This document shows positions 1 to 5,123 of a DNA stretch of 5,123 bases, piece by piece. The notes under the pieces are model-generated. The model worked only from the letters and a program-made list of their open reading frames with translations, made no database searches and was not told the origin of the DNA. Every line of letters starts with the position of its first letter. Position 1 is the stretch's first letter. Made by a program: the position numbers and the translations under genes. The stretch comes from an uncultured Opitutia bacterium (GTDB lineage: Bacteria > Verrucomicrobiota > Verrucomicrobiia > Opitutales > UBA953). The stretch is from the NCBI GenBank assembly GCA_903882335.1, contig CAIRWP010000090.1, positions 1 through 5,123 of the forward strand, in the 5' to 3' direction.

Positions 1-2318
1 ATCGAGCGGGAGACGCCGAGCGTCGGCACCACCGACCAACCGACGAACTCGCCGGCGTTGGCGCCGACGAGCAGGTCGGCGGACAGGCTGCGACCGTTGG
101 TCACCCCCGTGGGGGTGGAGCCGTAAGGCCCGGCGGACTGGATCGCGTCGAGATCCTGGCGACCGAGAGTCATCGTCAGGCTGCCGAAGAACCGCTCCCC
201 GCGGGCGACCGCATAGGTGGTCACGCTGCGTCCTTTGAAGGACAGGCTGGAGCCGTCGGAGGAGGAGGAGTTACCATCCTGCATCCCGAAGCCCAGGCCG
301 ACGTACAAGCCGGAGGCCACGTCCCACTCCAAGCCCAACGCTCCGGCGGTCGAACGACCGTCCAAGCTGGCGGACGAACCGCCCGGGGCATCGGTGATGT
401 CGCGGATGCTGCCGTCGAACCACCAGCGGAGACCCGGCGAGACCGCGTGGGTCGAGGGGACGCCCGTCATGCAGAAATCCAGCCGGGGTTCCGCGAACGC
501 GCCATCCGTATCGGCGAACGCGACCGGCGCCGCCATCCGCAGGTTGCCGATGAGGCGCGTCTTCATCATCGAGTTGAAGCTGGTGCCCATGAGCTGGGCG
601 GACCGCAGGTTCTTTCCGGCCATCAGCGGCGCGCGGTTGCTGGCCGAAACGACGAGGCCCGGATCCACGTAGCCCGGCAGGGTCACGCGGTAGACGAGGA
701 CCCGGTTGATATTCTCCACGGTCTCGGACGAGCCTGATCCGGAAGTCGGGGTGACGACGCCGTTATACGCGGAGCCCAGCATGGAGCCGTTGGCGGTGAT
801 GAAGTCGTTGTCGTTGCCGACGAGGAGGAAGTAGTCGTTCGGGTAGGCGACGTCCAGGCAAGGGACGACGGAGAGGGCCTCCCACTTCTCGGAGAGCGAG
901 TTCACGTTCTGCGCCGTCACGCCGGACGCACCGGGGATCGCGGCCAGGGAGGCGACGCCCAGGGTGCTGACGGTGTTCGTGTTGAGTCCGAAGCGGGCCA
1001 GCTGCTGGACGTTCAGGAGGTTGACGAAGTCGGTGGTCGTGGCGGCCACGATGTTAGCGACCGGCGCGAGCGTGGAGCCGGTGCCCGTGACGGCGGGGGT
1101 GTAGCCCGTCTCATAGGTCGTCCCCGCGAGGTTGGTCGCGCTGGCCGTGCTGACCAGGGCGATGCTCTTGAACACGAGCGGGTTGTCGGCGTAACCCACG
1201 CCCGTGGAACCCGACTTCGGGCCGGCGTTACCCGCACCGTTGCCGTTGCCGTCGCGGGTGAGGACCATGAAGGTGGTGCTGCTCAGCGCGACGATCTCGG
1301 ACTGCGCCGCGGTCTTGTTGGCGGCGGCGCCGACGCCCTTGCTGCTGAAGGTCGGGAGCTCGACCAGGTAGTGCCCGACGGGGGAAGACGGGGTCGCATT
1401 GTTCGAGACGTCGTAGACGAACAGGCGGGTGTAGGAGCGATTGTTGTCCAGGTTGCCGGGCGTATCCTGGCGGGTCGCGCTCTGGAGCATCGCGACGAGG
1501 TACTTGCCGTCGGGGGTGATATCCACGGCCTCCATGCCCTGGTTATCGCGCCGGCCGCCGGTCTGGACCGTGGGGTCGGTGGCCTTGCTGACGTCGACGC
1601 CATTGATCTGCGAGGTGTAACCGGTCAGGCCGGAAGCCTCGGTGAACTGCGGGATCAGCGCCTGGACGGGCGAGATCTTCCCGAGCAGACGGCCGTCACG
1701 GGCGACGTTGAGGATGGTGGCGCCGTATTCGTCGGAGACGTAGAAGCTGCCGTTGGGGGCGATGGCGAGACCCTCGGCGTCGAGCGCCAGCTTGCCGTTG
1801 GCGACGGGCACGCTGGTGAGGCTGCCGAGCGTCGTGCCGGTCGGGTTGACGGCGGTGGAGCCGTTACCGTTGAAGTCGGTGATCTTCGTGGTGCCCTTGA
1901 AGGTCAGGGTCAGCTGGGTCTGGCCGACGGGGGCGGTCGTGTAGTCGGGCGTGAACGCGAGGGCGAACTTCTGGATGCGCGCGGCGTAGTCGATCAGGCC
2001 GGCGACGTTGTAACCGCGGTCGGGCAAGGTGTAGAGCATCCCCGCGTAGGAGCCGTCGACGTTCCGGCGCCAGGTCGTCGTGTCGACCTTGAAGGACGAG
2101 AAGGAACCGAGCGTGTCACCGAGCGTATCGAGGGAGCTGGCGGTGAAGTTACCCACGCCGACGAGGCCTTTGTTGAGGTAGGTCGCGCCCCCGAAGGAGA
2201 CGGACTTCGTCGCGCCGACGGGCGTCGTGTCGAGGTTCGGCGCGGTATAGGTGATCGGGCCGGCCGACAAGGTGAGGGTGGCGGCGGCGACGAGCAGGGC
2301 GTGAGTGAGGTGGCGCAT
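1..2318 (-). CDS. Phytase-like (esterase-like) passenger joined to an autotransporter-type beta-barrel, 3' end beyond window
   Basis: The frame is open for 772 codons from ATG at 2318 to the left edge, so the C-terminus is missing. Residues 1-20 look like a signal peptide (basic start MRH, then LLVAAATLTLSAG). Residues about 35-550 match the phytase-like/esterase-like family (Pfam PF13449 type), a predicted beta-propeller: D180-AEG and SDEYG at 195-199, RDNQGMEAVDITPDG at 257-271, RLFVYDV at 298-304, SEIVAL...LTRDG at 340-357, and EKWEALSV...GNDNDF at 478-506. After a linker, residues about 620-772 alternate polar and aromatic residues with many glycines, like the start of an autotransporter barrel (LDGRSTAGALGLEWDV, YVGLGFGMQDG). 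I infer a surface-exposed or released hydrolase-like domain exported by a type V route; the substrate cannot be told, and true phytase activity is not implied. No clear Shine-Dalgarno precedes the ATG. An in-frame GTG further upstream is possible, but the ATG places the signal peptide correctly. Confidence 0.9.
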   Translation of the reverse strand, partial: MRHLTHALLVAAATLTLSAGPITYTAPNLDTTPVGATKSVSFGGATYLNKGLVGVGNFTASSLDTLGDTLGSFSSFKVDTTTWRRNVDGSYAGMLYTLPDRGYNVAGLIDYAARIQKFALAFTPDYTTAPVGQTQLTLTFKGTTKITDFNGNGSTAVNPTGTTLGSLTSVPVANGKLALDAEGLAIAPNGSFYVSDEYGATILNVARDGRLLGKISPVQALIPQFTEASGLTGYTSQINGVDVSKATDPTVQTGGRRDNQGMEAVDITPDGKYLVAMLQSATRQDTPGNLDNNRSYTRLFVYDVSNNATPSSPVGHYLVELPTFSSKGVGAAANKTAAQSEIVALSSTTFMVLTRDGNGNGAGNAGPKSGSTGVGYADNPLVFKSIALVSTASATNLAGTTYETGYTPAVTGTGSTLAPVANIVAATTTDFVNLLNVQQLARFGLNTNTVSTLGVASLAAIPGASGVTAQNVNSLSEKWEALSVVPCLDVAYPNDYFLLVGNDNDFITANGSMLGSAYNGVVTPTSGSGSSETVENINRVLVYRVTLPGYVDPGLVVSASNRAPLMAGKNLRSAQLMGTSFNSMMKTRLIGNLRMAAPVAFADTDGAFAEPRLDFCMTGVPSTHAVSPGLRWWFDGSIRDITDAPGGSSASLDGRSTAGALGLEWDVASGLYVGLGFGMQDGNSSSSDGSSLSFKGRSVTTYAVARGERFFGSLTMTLGRQDLDAIQSAGPYGSTPTGVTNGRSLSADLLVGANAGEFVGWSVVPTLGVSRS

Positions 2319-2406
2319 GGTGCGGATGATGTCGGCCGAGCGGACCAGTCTGCGCAAGCCCGGCAAAGCAAACAGTGCGCGTCGATTACGACAGGGCCGC
2401 GTCGTC

Positions 2407-2424
2407 GGTGTCGAGGCCGACACC
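2407..2424. other. Perfect 7-bp hairpin in the 191-bp gap upstream of the autotransporter gene
   Basis: Arms GGTGTCG and CGACACC surround a 4-base loop. The hairpin lies about 85 bp downstream of the stop of the 332-residue gene and about 90 bp upstream of the next start. No T-tract follows on either strand, so it is a weak candidate for an intrinsic terminator and could equally be a leader structure of the next gene. Elsewhere in this gap (2319-2509) I see only a possible minus-strand -10 (TAAAAT, complement of 2454-2459) without a good -35. No small gene is evident. Confidence 0.3.
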
Positions 2425-2509
2425 TCCTCGTCACACCCGCGGCGAGCGGATAGATTTTAGCCACGCTTGCACCGACCGTCCCCACCCTGCACCCTCAACC
2501 AAGACGACA

Positions 2510-3508
2510 CTACTTGGCCGGCTCCTTGTAAGTACCCAGATACTTCTCGCAGATCTCGATGGTGACATGGGGCGAGGGACAGAACCCCGTCCGCGCCTGG
2601 CTGGTCCAAGCCAGTCCCCGCTTCACCAGTTCCTGCCGCGCGTGCCAGGCCTCGGCCGAGGCGCCGCCGGTCCCCAAGGTGGCTTCGTTCCTGAACTCCC
2701 GCTCGATCGACTTGAAGTCGGCCACCTTGACGTAGATTCCCGCCACGCACATGGTCCGCCCTGGCCCGTCGGCGGTCACGACCACGAGACCGCGGTCGAA
2801 TTTCACGGTGCAATGCACGAAAGCCTCGTCGGGCCAATCCTCCGCGCGATAGCGGGTATCGATGACCCCGCCCTTGAGCTGGTCGAAAAAATGGACCCAC
2901 GAGCCGTTGTAGGTCGGCCAATAACCTCCGCCCATGATGACCTCATACCGGTCGTCACGCTTGCGCACGATCATCTCATGGCTCCAGAGATCGGTGTAGA
3001 AACCCTCGATTTCCGCGGGACCGCCGGCGGTGGCGGCGAGCGCCTGCAGCAAGCTCTCCACGTTGCGGTACCGCTTGGCCTGGTCGACCTTGTCGCCGAG
3101 CGTCACCAATTTCTCATGGTAAGATCCCAGCGGCGCTTCGTGATCGGCGACCGCATAGCGTCGGAGGTAATCCTCCACGAACGCCCCGTGGTCCACCTTC
3201 TGGACGGCCTGATCCAGTTGCGCCGCCTCCGCGGAGCCCGGCCGGGCTCCGCGCAAGACCTTCACCTCGGCGAGCAGTTCGGCGCAGCGGCGGGCCATCC
3301 GCGCGTTGTGCTGGTCAAGTTCCGACAGGGTAAGTTCGACCGGCGGGGCCAGCTCATCGAGCGCGAAGCGGAACCGCGGCTCGGCGGCGGGTTGCGCCAG
3401 GTACCAGACGCCCCACAGCGCGACCGCGGCGGCGACCGCCAGAAAAAGCAGCCCATCGCCATGCCGGCGCCACCGACCCATGCCCGCGGATACGTTCTTC
3501 ATCGTCAT
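2510..3508 (-). CDS. Single-pass membrane-anchored protein of unknown function (332 aa)
   Basis: I do not recognise this family. A basic N-terminus (RWRRHGD at 12-18) is followed by one hydrophobic segment at about 19-38 rich in Leu, Ala, Val and Trp with no good cleavage site, so it is most likely a signal anchor with the remaining ~290 residues in the periplasm. Residues about 60-160 are charged and probably helical; about 170-262 look beta-rich (YEVIMGGGYWPTYNGSWVHF, then FDRGLVVVTADG, then CVAGIYVKV). The C-terminal part is again charged and helical, with cysteines at 310 and 320; further cysteines are at 75, 233 and 254. No catalytic motif is apparent. The start is uncertain among ATGs at 3508, 3502 and 3481, none with a Shine-Dalgarno; all three retain the membrane segment. 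It stops at TAG 2510-2512, 191 bp before the next gene on the same strand. Codon use is GC-rich at third positions, supporting a real gene. Confidence 0.85.
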   Translation of the reverse strand: MTMKNVSAGMGRWRRHGDGLLFLAVAAAVALWGVWYLAQPAAEPRFRFALDELAPPVELTLSELDQHNARMARRCAELLAEVKVLRGARPGSAEAAQLDQAVQKVDHGAFVEDYLRRYAVADHEAPLGSYHEKLVTLGDKVDQAKRYRNVESLLQALAATAGGPAEIEGFYTDLWSHEMIVRKRDDRYEVIMGGGYWPTYNGSWVHFFDQLKGGVIDTRYRAEDWPDEAFVHCTVKFDRGLVVVTADGPGRTMCVAGIYVKVADFKSIEREFRNEATLGTGGASAEAWHARQELVKRGLAWTSQARTGFCPSPHVTIEICEKYLGTYKEPAK

Positions 3509-3517
3509 AAATAACCC

Positions 3518-3546
3518 ATTACAGCCGGGGGCAGCGGCGCCGACAA
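3518..3546 (-). promoter_or_regulatory. Candidate sigma70-type promoter of the 332-aa membrane protein gene
   Basis: On the minus strand, TTGTCG (complement of 3541-3546; 4 of 6 to TTGACA) is followed after exactly 17 bases by TGTAAT (complement of 3518-3523; 5 of 6 to TATAAT). The -10 ends 9 bases before the ATG at 3508, so transcription would begin about 2-3 bases before that codon. This would make the message nearly leaderless and would explain why no Shine-Dalgarno is seen. The match is by eye and unproven. Confidence 0.45.
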
Positions 3547-3610
3547 TCCTGCTTCCGGGAAGTTATGCACAGCCCGGACGGCGGCCCTTCCCGGCCGTAC
3601 TGCCCTCCCC

Positions 3611-3690
3611 AGTCGGCCGGGTATCGAGGTAGGGCTGACCGTCCCGGTCGGCCGTGTATCCAGGTAGGGCTGACCGTCCCCGGTCGGCCG
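3611..3690. repeat. 35-36 bp tandem repeat, two full units plus a partial third, each forming a hairpin
   Basis: Unit 1 is 3611-3645, unit 2 is 3646-3681, and 3682-3690 restarts the unit (GGTCGGCCG) before diverging. Units differ at a few positions only. Across each unit junction a 9-bp stem forms: GGCTGACCG with CGGTCGGCC (3633-3641 with 3645-3653, and 3668-3676 with 3681-3689), with 3-4 base loops and one G-T wobble pair. A related copy lies at 5006-5036. Short, GC-rich, hairpin-forming, intergenic and dispersed, it resembles REP-type elements. The spurious reading frames through here show a 12-residue periodicity because the unit is about 36 bp, not because they code. Confidence 0.8.
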
Positions 3691-3696
3691 CAGGCA

Positions 3697-3743
3697 ATGG
3701 GGTCTGGCTTCGCCTCGCGAAGCGATGGCGTGCCTGACCCCAT
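3697..3743. repeat. 47-bp nested inverted repeat with ATGGGGTC ends
   Basis: Outer arms ATGGGGTCTGGC (3697-3708) and GCCTGACCCCAT (3732-3743) pair at 11 of 12 positions. Inside, CTTCGC (3708-3713) and GCGAAG (3717-3722) form a perfect 6-bp stem around CTC. The element starts 7 bp after the tandem repeat block. I recall similar short elements between genes in Verrucomicrobiota genomes, but cannot confirm this here. Confidence 0.7.
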
Positions 3744-3752
3744 GCCGCACAC

Positions 3753-3776
3753 GGACCAGCAGGGACGCTGGTCCCT
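3753..3776. repeat. Hairpin with two mutually exclusive folds
   Basis: GGACCAGC (3753-3760) and GCTGGTCC (3767-3774) form a perfect 8-bp stem with a 6-base loop. The loop itself, AGGGAC (3761-3766), pairs perfectly with GTCCCT (3771-3776) around GCTG. The two folds share 3771-3774 and cannot coexist. It sits within the repeat block and is probably another dispersed intergenic element rather than a regulator of a nearby gene. Confidence 0.6.
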
Positions 3777-3812
3777 ACCTGGCAGGTCCTGTCGTTGGCG
3801 ACCGGCCTGCTT

Positions 3813-3831
3813 GACAGGGTCAGACCCATTG
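3813..3831. repeat. GGGTC-A-GACCC palindrome with extended GACA/TGTC arms
   Basis: GGGTC (3817-3821) and GACCC (3823-3827) are separated by one base. GACA (3813-3816) and the TTGTC that follows (to about 3833) extend the symmetry with a small bulge. The core GGGTC/GACCC recurs in the ends of the 3697-3743 element, suggesting one composite element spanning 3697-3833. Confidence 0.45.
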
Positions 3832-3927
3832 TCGGGTGCCCTCTTCACCTTTAGGCGCAGATTTCCTATTTTAGCGCCGGACGCATTATTGGCCGCCCCG
3901 GCCGACGGCTGCTCGCCGGTAAAACAG

Positions 3928-3961
3928 AAAAGCCCGCATGGCTTACACCAGGCGGGCTTTT
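3928..3961 (-). terminator. Intrinsic terminator of the outer-membrane barrel gene
   Basis: AAAAGCCCGC (3928-3937) and GCGGGCTTTT (3952-3961) are perfect 10-bp complements around a 14-base loop. Read on the minus strand, the GC stem is followed by TTTTCTGTTTT, a good U-tract, 43 bp past the stop codon of the barrel gene. The flanking A-tract would also give a U-run on the plus strand, so the structure may work in both directions, although no plus-strand gene is seen nearby. Confidence 0.9.
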
Positions 3962-4004
3962 GATCAGGGCGTTTCTCCACCCTTCTCGTCAGTGCGGACG
4001 TAGC

Positions 4005-4682
4005 TTAGAAGCGCGCGCTCAAGCCGAAGCTGATTGTGTTGTCGGCGCCGCCCAAACCGAGCACGGAGTCCTCCATGGCGTAGGTCAGGTAGATCGACAC
4101 TTTATCCGTCGGAGCATAAGCGACGGTCAGGCCGACGGAGAAAGGCGAGCCGTCGAACCGTTCAGCCAAAGCGGTGCGGGCGGAAGCGTTCGAGAAGGAC
4201 TTATCAACATCGAAATCGCTGATGAACTTGTTCGCCGCGAGAGTGGCCGTGAAGCCTTGGCCCAAGGCCATCGCATAACTCGCACCGAAGACGAACTGTT
4301 GATTCAAGAAGGCGTCGCCCGCGAAGCCGCCCTTGGTCCGACCGGCGGCCTGACCGTAAGCGAGGGAGAGCGTGACGTCGCCTGGGCCGACATGCATGTC
4401 ATATTCGGCTCCCACGGAGAAGCGTCGGGCGCCGACTTCCACGTTGAGACCGGAAACCAAGTTAAAGGGATCGGAGATGGCATCCGCATACGACAGCGTA
4501 AGGCTGACGGAATCCCAGACGTGGGCCTTGACGCCGTAGGACATACCGTCGAAGTCCTCGACGTCGTGGGCGATCATGGTGTTGGCGGCGGTGAGCGTGA
4601 AGTTGCTGGCCGGAGCTTTGACCGGGGCGGTCTGGGCTTGGGCGGCGGCGGCAACGACGAGGAGCGGGAGTAGGGATTTCAT
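4005..4682 (-). CDS. Small outer-membrane beta-barrel protein (225 aa), family not identified
   Basis: The chosen ATG (4682) gives a textbook signal peptide: MKS, then LLPLLVVAAAA, then cleavage after AQA at residue 16. The mature ~209 residues consist of short strands with alternating hydrophobic and polar residues and frequent Gly and Tyr, for example VSLTLSYADA (59-68), RFSVGAEYDMHV (87-98), DVTLSLAYGQA (102-112), FSVGLTVAYA (181-190) and KVSIYLTYAME (194-204). It ends in NTISFGLSARF, with the terminal Phe of the BAM-recognised beta-signal. I count roughly 11-12 candidate strands. It is probably a small porin or structural barrel; no ligand motif is seen. AAAGGAG lies only 2 bases before the ATG, an unusually tight ribosome-binding site. 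In-frame ATGs upstream (4769, 4733) would put a long poorly fitting extension before the signal peptide. It is a stand-alone gene with its own terminator. Confidence 0.88.
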   Translation of the reverse strand: MKSLLPLLVVAAAAQAQTAPVKAPASNFTLTAANTMIAHDVEDFDGMSYGVKAHVWDSVSLTLSYADAISDPFNLVSGLNVEVGARRFSVGAEYDMHVGPGDVTLSLAYGQAAGRTKGGFAGDAFLNQQFVFGASYAMALGQGFTATLAANKFISDFDVDKSFSNASARTALAERFDGSPFSVGLTVAYAPTDKVSIYLTYAMEDSVLGLGGADNTISFGLSARF

Positions 4683-4720
4683 GGCTCCTTTGATGGTGAC
4701 CGCGGACAGCCACCTGCAAT

Positions 4721-4733
4721 ATGTTATTAACAT
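4721..4733. promoter_or_regulatory. 13-bp AT-rich palindrome upstream of the barrel gene (operator-like)
   Basis: ATGTTA (4721-4726) and TAACAT (4728-4733) are perfect inverted arms around a single T, 39 bp upstream of the chosen start codon. An AT-rich perfect dyad in GC-rich DNA, within the probable promoter or leader, fits a repressor or activator half-site pair, but no cognate regulator is present. It also overlaps an alternative in-frame ATG at 4733. Confidence 0.35.
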
Positions 4734-5005
4734 CTCCACCCAAAGCGTAGCCGGACATGACCCCGCCATTAGAAAAAGCGTGCGGCTCTATTGTATCCAT
4801 AAACCCATGTTACTATTTCGCCATCTGTCCGCGATAATTGCCACGATATCGACACATGCCGCTGCTCATCAGTCTCAGCGGCCGATTTACTCACGCTAAG
4901 CAGGGCCAATCAGCCGATCCCGGTCCCCGTTTGTATTAATCACCGTATCTCTCGCGGCCTCCGAGCCTCTAGCCTCTGATCACATTAATAGGGGTGCCTA
5001 TCGGC
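4734..5005. other. Non-coding stretch upstream of the barrel gene
   Basis: No reading frame here has a convincing start, codon bias or recognisable product. The DNA is more AT-rich than the coding regions. Minus-strand hexamers resembling a -10 occur (TACAAT in the complement of about 4791-4797, TCTAAT near 4768-4773), but neither has a good -35 at 16-18 bases, so the barrel gene promoter remains unlocated. A small 5-bp hairpin (ATAGG/CCTAT, 4988-5001) directly precedes the dispersed repeat copy. Confidence 0.4.
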
Positions 5006-5036
5006 AGGGCTGACCGTCCCCGGTTGGCCGTAGGCA
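5006..5036 (+). repeat. Dispersed copy of the 3666-3696 hairpin repeat
   Basis: This 31-bp stretch matches 3666-3696 at 29 of 31 positions in the same orientation, including the AGGGCTGACCGTCCCC core and the following GGCA. The two differences are both C to T. The 9-bp stem (5008-5016 with 5021-5029) survives with two G-T type wobbles on the plus strand. Together with the array at 3611-3690 it brackets the barrel gene. Confidence 0.75.
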
Positions 5037-5038
5037 TC

Positions 5039-5070
5039 GTTGAATAGTTGATAAGTTGACCCGTTGACGA
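5039..5070 (+). repeat. Four tandem octamers GTTGANNN
   Basis: GTTGA begins at 5039, 5047, 5055 and 5063, exactly 8 bp apart, giving GTTGAATA, GTTGATAA, GTTGACCC and GTTGACGA. The array is not coding in any supported gene. It begins 3 bp after the dispersed hairpin repeat ends. Confidence 0.75.
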
Positions 5071-5119
5071 GAATGGTTCCTCCGACGGATTCCGGATTCT
5101 ATCTGGCCAACTAATCAAC
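5047..5119. repeat. Imperfect inverted repeat whose arms carry the octamers
   Basis: GTTGATAAGTTG (5047-5058) is matched in inverted orientation by CAACTAATCAAC (5108-5119) at 11 of 12 positions. Inside lie AGAAT (5070-5074) and ATTCT (5096-5100) and a central TCCGACGGA dyad (5081-5089). The right arm holds two octamers on the minus strand (GTTGATTA, GTTGGCCA). It could be one end of a larger element that continues past the window. Confidence 0.5.
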
Positions 5120-5123
5120 CGAT

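Noticed and set aside
1371..2453. Long plus-strand open frame (360 codons)
   Set aside because: It is antisense to the phytase-like gene, whose frame carries family motifs and a signal peptide. The plus-strand product is a low-complexity Gly/Asp/Val/Arg-rich shadow of GC-rich codons.
2375..3514. Plus-strand open frame (379 codons) opposite the membrane protein gene
   Set aside because: No recognisable domain; its composition is that of a complement of GC-rich coding DNA, while the minus frame has a clean membrane anchor and balanced protein composition.
3611..3690. CRISPR array
   Set aside because: The units are contiguous without unique spacers, and no cas gene is present.
3505..3980. Several overlapping open frames on both strands between the membrane protein and barrel genes
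   Set aside because: They run through the tandem repeats, hairpins and terminator. Their apparent 12-residue repeats are simply translated 36-bp repeats, and such frames are easily mis-annotated as small genes.
4462..4899. Open frames overlapping the 5' end of the barrel gene and its upstream region
   Set aside because: They lack family resemblance and conflict with the signal peptide-containing frame; the sense frame is clearly the real one.
4934..4990. TATTAAT ... ATTAATA inverted repeat
   Set aside because: ATTAAT is itself palindromic, so the apparent inverted match over 43 bp spacing is close to trivial.
5047..5119. Integron attC-like site
   Set aside because: The outer ends do not fit the RYYYAAC / GTTRRRY orientation required of attC sites, and no integrase or cassette layout is visible.

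Overview
This is a GC-rich bacterial window. Genes on the minus strand have a strong G/C preference at third codon positions, and the two proteins with clear envelope signatures (an autotransporter-type protein and a small beta-barrel ending in Phe) point to a Gram-negative-type outer membrane. The weak or missing Shine-Dalgarno sequences, the short repeat families between genes and the style of the surface proteins suggest a member of Verrucomicrobiota, possibly Opitutaceae. That assignment is inference from style, not from a marker gene.

All three supported genes lie on the minus strand. From right to left: (i) 4005-4682, a 225-residue signal-peptide-bearing outer-membrane beta-barrel protein with a strong intrinsic terminator at 3928-3961; (ii) 2510-3508, a 332-residue single-pass membrane protein of unknown function, with a plausible promoter placed so close to its start that the mRNA would be almost leaderless; (iii) 2318 to the left edge, a secreted phytase-like (esterase-like) protein joined to an autotransporter-type beta-barrel, cut off by the window after 772 residues. 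The genes are separated by 191 and 496 bp and do not form an obvious operon. All three products act in or beyond the cytoplasmic membrane, but no shared pathway can be read from them.

The intergenic DNA is the less ordinary part. Positions 3611-3830 hold a compact block of repeats: a 35-36 bp tandem repeat that folds into a hairpin, a 47 bp nested inverted repeat, a hairpin with two competing folds, and a GGGTC palindrome. Another copy of the hairpin repeat lies at 5006-5036, so the beta-barrel gene is bracketed by direct copies. It is followed at 5039-5070 by four exact-period octamers of the form GTTGANNN, with degenerate octamers in inverted orientation at 5104-5119. These look like dispersed REP-like elements and an octamer iteron-type array. 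No transposase, tRNA, rRNA or CRISPR array is visible, and I see no convincing new multi-gene system.
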